Assembly: GCA_002753735.1 (NCBI GenBank) | Contig: PEAN01000023.1 | Span: 1-57,213 of the forward strand | DNA length: 57,213 nt | Direction: 5' to 3' | Source of the DNA: Magnetococcales bacterium DCbin4 | GTDB lineage: Bacteria > Pseudomonadota > Magnetococcia > Magnetococcales > UBA8363 | In this document: positions 45,013-53,425 of the stretch, one piece after another | Position numbering within the stretch: the first letter of the stretch is position 1 | Layout of the letters: each line of letters begins with the position of its first letter | Made by a program: the position numbers and the translations under genes | The notes under the pieces: generated by a model | Told to the model about the DNA's origin: nothing | Database searches by the model: none | Seen by the model: only the letters and a program-made list of their open reading frames with translations

Positions 45013-47286
45013 TCACCCTTCAAGCCCGGCCTGGTAGATGCCCCTGGCCTGTTTCAATGCCTTGCCGGGCTGGGTCCAAAGTCCCTCATGATCCCAACGG
45101 CGTTTGATCTCCAGGAGGGCGGTTTTCTTCAACTCTGGATCTTCCATCTCCTGCCAACGCTGGGCCAGCGCTTTGCCGCGCAAAACCTCGGCAGGGCTGG
45201 TTTTAAGTTTCTCCGCCAATTCTTGAATGGTCTGGTCCACCCAGGGGGAAAGGCTTTCCGGGTCCGAACCCGGTGAAGACTTGCCTTTGGCGACACCGGA
45301 TGGTGCGGATGATCGGGTTGCGGGGGTCTCCACATAGGCGGGCAACACCATGCCATGTTGCTTGACGGTGACGAAATCGTTGCGGTTTTTCATCCCCATG
45401 ACCATGTGTTTCAGCACCCGCCCTTTGGCCTGTTCGGGATCGGCCATGGCGAGGAGGTTTTTCAGTTGCGGACTTTCCGCCCACCGTTGCCCCCGGTGAA
45501 CCTTGCCATAGGCCGTCTCCATCCACTGGACGAAAAGATCCCGATAGAACCCCTTGTTTCCCGGCTTCACATCGGGACGGTTGGGGCGCAGGTTTTTCTC
45601 AAAATCGCCGACGATCTTCAGGGAGACCTGGCCGAACCCGAAGGGGCGTCCCATGCCCAGGGAATGGCGCAGATGCGCCCGGTCTCCCCATTCCAAGGCC
45701 CAGATCAACGCCCCCAACTCTTCCGGGCGAAGATTGTGAACGCGCAGATGGCCCCGAAACCGGGTCCCCTCCGGCAAAGTCTCCAGGGTGGTCTGCACCT
45801 TGAGGTTCTTTTTCTGGTCCTCCAGCAAGGGTTGGACCTCCACCATCTCCGTGGGACGGGCCGGATAACGTTTCCATCCACGAATGCGGGCGTTTTCGTC
45901 CATGAAGGTGCTGTACTGGCTGTGATTGCCCGCCAGTTGCCCGTTGGCGACGTTCTGCTCCAGATAGTTGGGGAAATAGGTGGGTTTGGGGCCGTTCAAG
46001 AGGGTATTCGGGGTCCAGGTGAAAGGTTCGATGGATCCCTTCACCCTGGTGAAATGCCCAAACCCTGCCCGTCCCTTCCAACTGTCGTGGGCCGTGTTCT
46101 CCGCCCCGATCCGGCCAAAAATGAGTTCCACCAGATCCTTTTTTTCCGCGGAGCGATGATACTTGTCATGGTGATCAATGGTTTGGCCGACACTGTAATC
46201 ACAGGAGCGTTTGAACATGTAGGCCAGCCCCATGGCCATCACCCGGCCTGCGGGATCCAGGCGGAAAAAAAGGGGCACCGGAAGACCTTCATAAAAACGT
46301 TTTTTCCAATGGTCCATCCATGGGTACTGCCCCGCCAGGGATTTTTCCTGTTTCTTGGGATCATCACACAGCTTCAAGGGGCGGCCATCATCGCCGTGAA
46401 TCTCACGAAACGCCTGCCACACGGAGGGGGGGAGCCGTTCTTCGCCCTTGATGGGGTGATCCGGATCGGGGTTGAAAAATACAAAATCCTTGTACTTGCC
46501 CCGTTTGTTTTTTTCGGGACCACGATCACTCACCTGGCCGGTGAAGACCAACGCCCCCAGGAGATCCCCCTGGCCCAGATTGGTCGCCCCGGATTGGGGA
46601 TTTTTTGCGTCCAGGGAGGTCATCTCACCCAGATCGAAACGAATGGCGTGCAACGCCTCCAGGGTCAGTTGTTCCTTGCCCGCCCTGGCAACCTGTTCTT
46701 TCCACGCTTCATACTTTTCCTTGACTCCCATGCCCCTTCTGAAAAGGATGTCGCGCGCGCCCAACCATTGTTCCAAATCGATGTGGGAAATTTTGGCATG
46801 ACGACAAGGGACGATGACCGGGTCGCCGTCCGTGCCCCGCCGCAAAAAGCCGGCCTGAAGGGGATGGGGATTGTTGGGATCGGAACCAAAGAGGGATTTC
46901 CGGTAGACCTCCGCCACATGTTTGCCACTGATATCCCGAAGACCGTAACGTTTGTCATCCACCAGACGCATCTTGCCGAAGGCGGCGATTTCCAGAACAT
47001 TGCGAATCATCCCCTTGATGCTGCTCCCGGGAATGGCGGGGTCACCGTTGGGCAGGCGAAAGAACGGGACACGCACCTCCTTTTCGGTCTCCCTTCCCTG
47101 TTCACCGCCCACCAAAAGGGGTGAATGTGTGGTCAATTCCAGTTCCAACACACCACGGATGCCCTCACCCAGGGGATAATCCCTGGAGACCTGATCGGAA
47201 TGTGGCGGCTCGAAAATCCATTCCGACAGGGGGACGAAATTGTAGGGGGCATGAACCACCGGGGGGGGTGGATGTTTTTCACTCAT
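45013..47286 (-). CDS. TIGR03986-like CRISPR-associated RAMP protein
   Basis: The protein has 757 aa. The N-terminus resembles the TIGR03986 family: APYNFVPLSEWIFEPPHSDQVSRDYPLGEGIRGVLELELTTHSPLLVGGE, followed by the RAMP loop PAIPGSSIKGMIRNVLEIAAFG (about residues 85-106). It probably forms part of a Cas7-like backbone that binds crRNA. Residues beyond about 680 (VDQTIQELAEKLKTSPAEVL to the end) are helical and charged, and could act as a Cas11-like small-subunit segment, although that is only a guess. It is the last gene of the cas10 operon, coupled to the upstream gene by an ATGA overlap. Long open frames on the opposite strand are shadows. Confidence 0.8.
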   Translation of the reverse strand: MSEKHPPPPVVHAPYNFVPLSEWIFEPPHSDQVSRDYPLGEGIRGVLELELTTHSPLLVGGEQGRETEKEVRVPFFRLPNGDPAIPGSSIKGMIRNVLEIAAFGKMRLVDDKRYGLRDISGKHVAEVYRKSLFGSDPNNPHPLQAGFLRRGTDGDPVIVPCRHAKISHIDLEQWLGARDILFRRGMGVKEKYEAWKEQVARAGKEQLTLEALHAIRFDLGEMTSLDAKNPQSGATNLGQGDLLGALVFTGQVSDRGPEKNKRGKYKDFVFFNPDPDHPIKGEERLPPSVWQAFREIHGDDGRPLKLCDDPKKQEKSLAGQYPWMDHWKKRFYEGLPVPLFFRLDPAGRVMAMGLAYMFKRSCDYSVGQTIDHHDKYHRSAEKKDLVELIFGRIGAENTAHDSWKGRAGFGHFTRVKGSIEPFTWTPNTLLNGPKPTYFPNYLEQNVANGQLAGNHSQYSTFMDENARIRGWKRYPARPTEMVEVQPLLEDQKKNLKVQTTLETLPEGTRFRGHLRVHNLRPEELGALIWALEWGDRAHLRHSLGMGRPFGFGQVSLKIVGDFEKNLRPNRPDVKPGNKGFYRDLFVQWMETAYGKVHRGQRWAESPQLKNLLAMADPEQAKGRVLKHMVMGMKNRNDFVTVKQHGMVLPAYVETPATRSSAPSGVAKGKSSPGSDPESLSPWVDQTIQELAEKLKTSPAEVLRGKALAQRWQEMEDPELKKTALLEIKRRWDHEGLWTQPGKALKQARGIYQAGLEG

Positions 47287-47807
47287 GACGCTTCTCCCGC
47301 ACGCTCAACCTTCCGGGGCACCAGTCCGCAAAAACGTGCCACCCGGCGCACCATTCCGGCTTCCCCATCCGACTGCCAGAACACCTGATAGCTCAGTTTG
47401 CCCACATCGTGCGCAACGCTTAAAAAATCCATGGTTTCGCACCAGTAGTCCCTGCCGTCAGGAAGCGTCTCCAGGCGATGCACCCCCCAACCACCCAGAG
47501 GATGCGGGCGGACATGGAGGCTGGTGGGGGAATTTACCCGGCACAATTCCGCCGAGAGGATCACCCCCCGGGGGGGACATTGTCCGGCATTGAAAAAATG
47601 GGTCACTTCGGATTGAAAACAGATCCATCCCTGGTCGGGGGCAAACGCCTGTACCGCCTCCCACACACGATGGGGATCTTCCAAGTGTTCCGGTTTGTGG
47701 ATCAGCAGACCGCGGGGGGTGAGTTCTGGCAGGTCTTCGCCAAGCTTTTCATTCCGGAGTATCTTCGACAATGCCCTGTAGGCTTCCAATACCCGCTCGT
47801 CGTTCAT
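47283..47807 (-). CDS. Unknown protein inside the type III-like operon
   Basis: The 174-aa product is placed between the double-Cas7 protein and the TIGR03986-like RAMP, with ATGA overlaps on both sides, so it is probably a subunit or a dedicated partner. ATG 47807 is chosen because it overlaps the upstream stop; the open frame extends to 47828. Visible features: a helical N-terminus (ERVLEAYRALSKILRNEKLGEDLPELT), a central WICFQSEVTHFFNAG, then GGWGVHRLETLPDGRDYWCETMDFLSVAHDVG. A C-terminal segment ends in basic residues. It might occupy the slot of Csx19 or a Cas11-like subunit; the match to Csx19 as I know it is weak. No family is recognised with confidence. Confidence 0.6.
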   Translation of the reverse strand: MNDERVLEAYRALSKILRNEKLGEDLPELTPRGLLIHKPEHLEDPHRVWEAVQAFAPDQGWICFQSEVTHFFNAGQCPPRGVILSAELCRVNSPTSLHVRPHPLGGWGVHRLETLPDGRDYWCETMDFLSVAHDVGKLSYQVFWQSDGEAGMVRRVARFCGLVPRKVERAGEAS

Positions 47808-49285
47808 GATCGGCCCCCTTGGATCCATTGGCCGCCATCCGACCAGGTGACATCATCGCTGGTAAAGATGCCGTGGCCTTTGCTTTCCCCCGCCCCCAGG
47901 GATAATTGCCCTGAAGCCAGATCCTCCAGCACGTCGGCCAGTGCTCTTTTCAGGTTGGGATCCTCAAGCGGCTCGCAATGGGGATCGATGATGGTGAGGG
48001 TGAATGGCCAGGAAAGGTCAAAGAGTAATTCTTCGGTGAACAGCGCCCCATCGCGAACCCCACCGGAAAAACGGTCGATGCTGTTGTGGGTCAACCGTCC
48101 CACCCGGCTGCGACGAGGCGCTCCATCGGGAAGATCCAGAGTGAGGTCATCCATGAGCAACCGACCGACGCTGCCGAGGGAGCCGTCGCCACCCGTGTCG
48201 TTGGCCCAACCGAACAGGGATTGGACCGCCTTCAGGTCTCGCGGATTAAAGTCCGGAGGTTTCCTCTCCTCCATCTCCTCCAGAAAAAGCCCTTCATACC
48301 GCAACAGATGAAAAACAAAACGGTGCGCCAGGGCACCCTTGATGGCACTGGCGGGAATCAGGATGGCATGGTCCACGATACGGGCCTGGCCGTCATCGGA
48401 CCATGTGATTTTTGGAATAGCGATGGGCAACTGATCGGCGGTTTTCCGGCCCGTCTCCGGGTTGAAGGAGACCAACCCCTGGCCAAAACGCCAAAAATCC
48501 GCTCCCTTCAGGGTCATGGTCACACTCAAGGGGACGGCTCCCGGGGCGGTGAGACACTGGGAAGGGGCATCTTTGGCGCGCAGGTTCAATCCTTCCGCTG
48601 AACCCAGGGAACGTTGGAGACCGGTGAACCGGTTGAACTGCCCGGGATCTTTCAGATTGAAATGATGTTCATGAATACTGACCACATTGAAGGCCCCCAA
48701 CCCCCGTCGCACCGCACCGCCCAGGCGAAACAAGGGGGAATGAAACAATGAGAGTACCCGCTCCCAGCAGGGATCGTTTTCTTTCTCGCTCCACAACAGC
48801 AACTCCAGGGTGAAGCGGCATCCCGGGGGGAGGGTTCCCCGGTCGAATTTGCCCGAGCCGTCGGCGGTACCAAGGTGGTTGATGCGCACATGATCGCGCA
48901 ATACCGGCTGTGGCTCGGACAGCAAACGCAACAGGTCATCCGTTTCCAGTTTTTCAGCCGCCGCACCCAGCAACAGCCCTTCGATGGGGTGGTTATGGCG
49001 GTCGTGAACGGCACCCCAGGAGCAATGAATGCGGGAGAGTGATTCCTTTCCCTTGGCTTCGGTGCCAAAAAGCGATTCCGTTTCGCCATCGGGAAAGGCT
49101 CTCTGATAGAGATGGCGCAACACACCGGCGATGGCGGTTCCGGGGATGGTGGGCAATCCATTGGCATCCCGTACCAGGAGCACGTCATATCCCCCTTCAC
49201 TGAGGCCACTGGCGATGGAAAGGCCGGTGCGACTCTCCAGACAGACCCGCGCCAAATACAGGTGACAATAGTGAGCGGGCATCAT
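47804..49285 (-). CDS. Two-domain RAMP (double Cas7-like) protein
   Basis: The product has 493 aa with two Cas7-like halves. The first half has the RAMP loop GLPTIPGTAIAGVLRHLYQRAF (about residues 43-64), followed by VRINHLGTADGSGKFDRGTLPPGC. The second has ILIPASAIKGALAHRFVFHLL (about 311-331), then LTHNSIDRFSGGVRDGALFTEELLF (about 397-421), which matches the Csm3/Cas7 loop that carries the target-RNA-cleaving Asp. A Gly-rich C-terminal loop reads LSLGAGESKGHGIF. The start overlaps the preceding stop (ATGA). Such double-Cas7 proteins are known from subtype III-D variants; here it probably forms two backbone positions. Catalytic status of each half is uncertain from sequence. Confidence 0.78.
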   Translation of the reverse strand: MMPAHYCHLYLARVCLESRTGLSIASGLSEGGYDVLLVRDANGLPTIPGTAIAGVLRHLYQRAFPDGETESLFGTEAKGKESLSRIHCSWGAVHDRHNHPIEGLLLGAAAEKLETDDLLRLLSEPQPVLRDHVRINHLGTADGSGKFDRGTLPPGCRFTLELLLWSEKENDPCWERVLSLFHSPLFRLGGAVRRGLGAFNVVSIHEHHFNLKDPGQFNRFTGLQRSLGSAEGLNLRAKDAPSQCLTAPGAVPLSVTMTLKGADFWRFGQGLVSFNPETGRKTADQLPIAIPKITWSDDGQARIVDHAILIPASAIKGALAHRFVFHLLRYEGLFLEEMEERKPPDFNPRDLKAVQSLFGWANDTGGDGSLGSVGRLLMDDLTLDLPDGAPRRSRVGRLTHNSIDRFSGGVRDGALFTEELLFDLSWPFTLTIIDPHCEPLEDPNLKRALADVLEDLASGQLSLGAGESKGHGIFTSDDVTWSDGGQWIQGGRS

Positions 49286-50832
49286 CGGTTTTGCTCCTTG
49301 GCCACATCCACGGCCCTGCGGGCCAACGCTACAACGAAGACACGCCTGGCCCGAGCTTGACCATTTTCGCAGAGTTCCTTGAAGGCATCCCGAAAGGTGG
49401 TGACCTTTCCAGCCAGGGAGGTTTCATCCATCCATCCCTGGCCTCCGGCACGTTCCGAACAAAGCCCGGCGGCCTCCCGCCCTTTGCCCGTCCCCTTCCC
49501 ACCAAAAAGCCCCTCCATGAGGGTGGTGTCGTCCTTGGCCATTCGGGCAAGGGTCATCACCCCGCTCCACTGGCTGGCCCCCGGTCCCACAGGGGTTGTG
49601 TCTGGAATGCCATTGAGTCTGCGGGCGTTTTGATAGAGGCTCCCGAGCCATGGGCGCATGGTGTCGGCCAAGCGGGCACCTTCAACCCTTTGCTCGGAAC
49701 CATCCACCCGTTTTTGCATCCATTGGATCAGGGGGTGATCCCCCGTGGGTTCCACAACCTTGACAGGGGGAAAGGGGGGGGGCGTCGGGTAGAAAGTAAT
49801 CGGTTGCTGCAACAGAAGGGGGGGATTGGCGATGACGCGGCCCAATCCCGCCTCCAGGTGGACCCCCAGCCCCCGATCCAGAAGCGACACATGGTTGGCC
49901 GCCAAAGGATGATCCAGTTCAAAGTGGATGATCCCACCCGCCTTGATGCAGGAGCGCTCTGGATCCTCATGAGCCCGGGTGCCGTTGAAGGGGGCGTAGA
50001 CACGGTGGCGCAGGAAGCTTTTTTCCGGAACCATGCGTCCCCCGGGCAAGCCCAACCATTGGGGAAGCGGTGCCAGGGTCGGCATGCCGATCGGGTCCAG
50101 GGCCATGAGATCGGCCACCAGCCACAGGGTCAATTCCCGACATCCCACCACCTCGCCGGAGGGGAACAGGGGGTGGCGCGGATCGGGCGCTCGGGTCATA
50201 TGGACGCCGCCAAACTCGGCGTTGCGGGAGTTGCCCAGACGCAATCGACCTTCCAGGCTCGTCACCACCTGTTCAAACAACGCCGCTTCAACGGTGTCGT
50301 CGGCCTCCAGGCTGGTCCAGAATCGTTGCCCTGCCATGAGTCCGTGATAGCCGAAAATGTGGCCTTCAAACGCCCGACCGGTCTTGGAATCGATGGCGGT
50401 TTTCATGGTGATCGATTGTTTCGGTTGCAGCCATTCCCCATTCAATGTCAAAAAACCTTGTCGCAACGGCTGCCATGGTTCGCGCTCGTCCGCCCCGACC
50501 CGGGCGTTGTGCAGTTGACTCACGATCAGGCGGTCATGTTCGTCCTTGATCGCTGTGGAATGTTTTTTTCCATGGAGACACAAGGGCATGGGCAGGGCGG
50601 GTTGTCCATCGGGTGTCAACGGCAGGGCATCACCAAAGCGCACCCGCCCGGAGTGAAAAACCTCAAATGCCTTCTCCTGCAAGCCGGAGTAGAGTTTATG
50701 CGCGACGGCCCCCAGAAACATGTTGCCGGGGATGTAATCCAGGCCCGGGGGGAGTCCCACAGAGGCGTTGCTGCTCTGGCAGATGAGATTGTCCAACAGT
50801 TCCAGGTGAAAAAAGGTTCTGCGCATGATCAT
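49282..50832 (-). CDS. Csx10-like RAMP protein (Cas5 group)
   Basis: Start ATG 50832 (MIMRRTFFHLELLDN) overlaps the upstream stop as ATGA; an ATG 50826 is possible and the frame extends to 50931. The N-terminal LPPGLDYIPGNMFLGAVAHKLY resembles the Csx10 family motif (LDYIPGSALRGALA). A second half (RLGNSRNAEFGGVHMT near residue 215) shows a Gly-rich RAMP-type loop. Csx10 is the Cas5-like protein that caps the crRNA 5' handle in III-D-like systems. The total of about 516 aa is typical for Csx10. The C-terminal portion is less conserved. Confidence 0.7.
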   Translation of the reverse strand: MIMRRTFFHLELLDNLICQSSNASVGLPPGLDYIPGNMFLGAVAHKLYSGLQEKAFEVFHSGRVRFGDALPLTPDGQPALPMPLCLHGKKHSTAIKDEHDRLIVSQLHNARVGADEREPWQPLRQGFLTLNGEWLQPKQSITMKTAIDSKTGRAFEGHIFGYHGLMAGQRFWTSLEADDTVEAALFEQVVTSLEGRLRLGNSRNAEFGGVHMTRAPDPRHPLFPSGEVVGCRELTLWLVADLMALDPIGMPTLAPLPQWLGLPGGRMVPEKSFLRHRVYAPFNGTRAHEDPERSCIKAGGIIHFELDHPLAANHVSLLDRGLGVHLEAGLGRVIANPPLLLQQPITFYPTPPPFPPVKVVEPTGDHPLIQWMQKRVDGSEQRVEGARLADTMRPWLGSLYQNARRLNGIPDTTPVGPGASQWSGVMTLARMAKDDTTLMEGLFGGKGTGKGREAAGLCSERAGGQGWMDETSLAGKVTTFRDAFKELCENGQARARRVFVVALARRAVDVAKEQNR

Positions 50833-51431
50833 CCATTCTCCAGGGTCAACACTGCTCGGCCCAGGCCCCGGTTGCGGTGGCCACCCACGGCACGGATCAG
50901 GGGCAGAATCGTGGTGATCGCCTGCTGCCACCCGCAGGGCGGCCCCTGATAGCGAAGCGGTGCCGTCAGTGTGAGGGGGACAACCGCCTGCAAACCCCGC
51001 AACGAACCATCTCGGGCCGTGCCACTGTCAGGGTCCACGGCGGTACTGAAGAGCGGTTGAAACAATGCCTGCCGGTACCCCTCTTTTCCCTGACCCGTGA
51101 GCAACCATCGCCTGACGGCTTCTGGAAGATGAGCACTCTCCACGATGAGCGCCCCCTTCCGGGAATTGAACCGGGTTCGCTCTTGGAGAATCTGATCTGG
51201 ATGCCAACCACCGAAGAGCCGGTAGGCCATCCCCTTTTCCACATGTCCCCACTTTTCCACCGCCTCCATGGTATGGCGCAGGAGTCCACGCAGATTTCTC
51301 CCGGGCAGGAATGGTATCCCTCCGGCATCGGTCTGGGAGATGGCATCCAGATAACTGGCGCTTCCCTGACCGCTGCCCGCGTGCCAGAAGGATTGCATGG
51401 CGATTTTGATCACTGCGGTTTCTTCAATCAT
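50829..51431 (-). CDS. Csm3-like RAMP (Cas7) protein
   Basis: The product is about 200 aa from ATG 51431 (MIEETAVIKIAMQSF), which lies 2 nt after the cas10 stop. It has the Cas7 signature loop IPFLPGRNLRGLLRHTMEAVEKW (about residues 38-60). An Asp-containing loop follows (STAVDPDSGTARDGSLRGLQ), similar to the region of Csm3 with the target-RNA-cleaving Asp. The C-terminal Gly-rich loop is GGHRNRGLGRAVL. At single-domain size it is probably a repeating backbone subunit. The identity is by motif only. Confidence 0.75.
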   Translation of the reverse strand: MIEETAVIKIAMQSFWHAGSGQGSASYLDAISQTDAGGIPFLPGRNLRGLLRHTMEAVEKWGHVEKGMAYRLFGGWHPDQILQERTRFNSRKGALIVESAHLPEAVRRWLLTGQGKEGYRQALFQPLFSTAVDPDSGTARDGSLRGLQAVVPLTLTAPLRYQGPPCGWQQAITTILPLIRAVGGHRNRGLGRAVLTLENG

Positions 51432-51433
51432 GT

Positions 51434-53077
51434 TCACGCTTCCGCCCCCATGGCCAGAAGCGCCATCACATCTCCAAGCGGGGTCGCACAATCACCGTCC
51501 ACATCATCTACGAGTTCGGGAAAATTCTGTGGCTCTTTGCAACCAAGTTTTTTCAGATGTGCGTCGAATCGATTCAGCACTTCTCCCTTGGGGGCCTTTT
51601 TGTTGCGTTTGGGATCCAGGTTCTCCCGCCAGCGACCATAGCGTTTTCTGGCCTCGGCCCGGCTCAGGCGCAAGAGGGTCAGCAGTTGGCGCGCGTGGCC
51701 GGAACGCACCTCCTTGAGGTTCATGAAGCGCGCAAGCTCCATTAAATCCGTAAGTTCGGGAAGTTCCCTGACCTTCTCGCCAACACCATAGGGTTGCAGC
51801 GTCAGCCGCATGGGTGGGTCGTCCGCCACGGTCATCTCCGAGCTTAGGATGTTTTCATAGTCATGGAAAACGCTGGAACCGATGCGATGAAAGGCAACGG
51901 CAGAGGGTACCCTATTATTTTCTTTGGAGACCGGAAGCTTTCGGACACGCTTTTTGGCATACTTGCAAAGGGAATCCGCCAATTCAAACGCCAGACCGAA
52001 GGGTTGTCGCGCCTTGAAAAACGCAATACCGGCACAGGCGGTCAACCGTTGGGGGAATTGGATTGCAGGGTGTTTTCCTGCGAGGCACCGCAACGCTTCG
52101 CCGCTTTGTGTTTCAAATGCCTGCAAAAAAACCCGGGTGAACTCCAGGGCGAGATCGGCGCGCACGATCATGGAAAAATCATCGCCTCCCAGGAGAATGG
52201 GACGACCCGGCAGTACATCATCAACCGCTTCCGGGGTCAAAACGGCGACCGCCTCCCTGGCCGCATCCTCCACGGCCCGGGAGACCGCTTCGGAAAAATT
52301 GTTCATCAACCCGGGGTATTCACCCGGTGCGTTACGACCATTCCTTGCAAGTTCCGCAAGAATCCCTCCCATACCGTTGCCATCGGCATGGATGGCCGCG
52401 ACATAGTGGTTTTCCCCCTTGTAGGGTAGGATCGGGTTTGTCCTTCGACCTGCCACATCCGCCTCGTGGGCTTCATCCGCGTACAACAAAACGGGCCAGA
52501 TCCAAGGATTGCCGCCATTCCCCCTCTGTGGCGTGACCCGATGGTATAGACGTGTTCCCCCGCTGAAATGAGGATGCCGTTTGGCCTTCGTCGCAGGATC
52601 CAGGAATTCATGGCCGTCATGGTATTTTTTCAAGGTCGTTGCCGGCCATCCCGTCCGTGGATTGCGTTCCGTCAGGGGTCCGGCCTGGGGAATATGCGGC
52701 TGAACACTGTTCGGATCGCGTTCGGCCCGCTTCATGGCGTTGGCAATGGCCTGGTATTCATCGTCCCCCTCGCCAAGCCCCTGTTGAAAGGCCAGTCCGG
52801 GAAGAACCTGGCGAACCGTCAGGCTCCAAAGATCACGAAGCCGTTCCAATTGGATGCGATCCGACGAAACCACGGTGAACGCTCCACCCCCACGGCGAGA
52901 GAATTGTAATTGTGGTTCTTCGTAGTTCAGGGAGTTCAGCACCGCATCCAAAAGATCGGTCGCCAAAGACTCCACCATTTCCGACGCCCCTACGGTATCC
53001 CGCAGCTTTCCCCCGGCCACCAGAAAAGCGCGGATCCCGCTGGCGGCAAATGCATAGGCGTATCTTGTTGAACTCAT
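51434..53077 (-). CDS. cas10: Cas10-like protein with GGDD cyclase motif, no HD domain
   Basis: The product is about 547 aa from ATG 53077 (MSSTRYAYAFAASG); the open frame goes to 53179 but the promoter and start signals favour this ATG. An N-terminal palm-like region (residues 1-110) has a degenerate GGG loop (FSRRGGGAFTVV). The second palm carries YVAAIHADGNGMGGIL (225-240) and ILLGGDDFSMIV (295-305), so the GGDD polymerase motif is intact. No HD nuclease domain is present. By family knowledge GGDD Cas10 proteins make cyclic oligoadenylates when target RNA is bound. It is the first gene of the operon, followed by four RAMP genes and one unknown gene. It lacks a visible zinc-ribbon CxxC pair. 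Confidence 0.85.
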   Translation of the reverse strand: MSSTRYAYAFAASGIRAFLVAGGKLRDTVGASEMVESLATDLLDAVLNSLNYEEPQLQFSRRGGGAFTVVSSDRIQLERLRDLWSLTVRQVLPGLAFQQGLGEGDDEYQAIANAMKRAERDPNSVQPHIPQAGPLTERNPRTGWPATTLKKYHDGHEFLDPATKAKRHPHFSGGTRLYHRVTPQRGNGGNPWIWPVLLYADEAHEADVAGRRTNPILPYKGENHYVAAIHADGNGMGGILAELARNGRNAPGEYPGLMNNFSEAVSRAVEDAAREAVAVLTPEAVDDVLPGRPILLGGDDFSMIVRADLALEFTRVFLQAFETQSGEALRCLAGKHPAIQFPQRLTACAGIAFFKARQPFGLAFELADSLCKYAKKRVRKLPVSKENNRVPSAVAFHRIGSSVFHDYENILSSEMTVADDPPMRLTLQPYGVGEKVRELPELTDLMELARFMNLKEVRSGHARQLLTLLRLSRAEARKRYGRWRENLDPKRNKKAPKGEVLNRFDAHLKKLGCKEPQNFPELVDDVDGDCATPLGDVMALLAMGAEA

Positions 53078-53120
53078 CGCATTCGATCCCAGGGCCGTCA
53101 TTATTCTTGATAATGATGAG

Positions 53121-53150
53121 ATTTTAATTGGTATTGTCCGATGGTCACAA
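53121..53150 (-). promoter_or_regulatory. Candidate promoter of the cas10 operon
   Basis: On the minus strand TTGTGA (53150-53145) and TAAAAT (53126-53121) are separated by 18 bp. Transcription would begin about 35-40 nt before ATG 53077. The flank of about 300 bp upstream has no CRISPR-like repeats. Confidence 0.5.
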
Positions 53151-53425
53151 TCTCTGCTGCAACAGCGGTTTCGATTCAATTAAAGAAGATCCGATGCGTG
53201 CTCATCAGGATATTACTGACGGTCGGCGGGAAATACAATAAAAAAATTCATTAAAACTTTTAGATATGAATATCGCGGGACTGAAATGAACGGAACAGGG
53301 GATGGATGCAACGTAAGGGATGGGGAGGGATTGGCCTCTCTGTAAGGTTTTTGGATCAGGCACATCTGGTTTCAGTGGGATGTCGCCACGGCATCTGACA
53401 TCAACGAAGCGACACCAGAACCTGG
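53151..53425. other. Intergenic region upstream of cas10
   Basis: No gene or repeat array was seen. The strand is AT-rich around 53230-53270. A plain spacer-repeat pattern expected for a CRISPR array is absent. Confidence 0.4.

Noticed and set aside
45355-47124. 589-aa plus-strand open frame opposite the TIGR03986-like gene
   Set aside because: No motif or start signal; the minus-strand RAMP gene explains the region.
49291-50949. 552-aa plus-strand open frame opposite the Csx10-like gene
   Set aside because: The minus-strand gene has RAMP motifs and coupled start/stop overlaps; the plus-strand frame has none.
53151-53425. Cryptic CRISPR array upstream of cas10
   Set aside because: No repeated unit of 25-40 bp was seen in this interval or elsewhere in the window.
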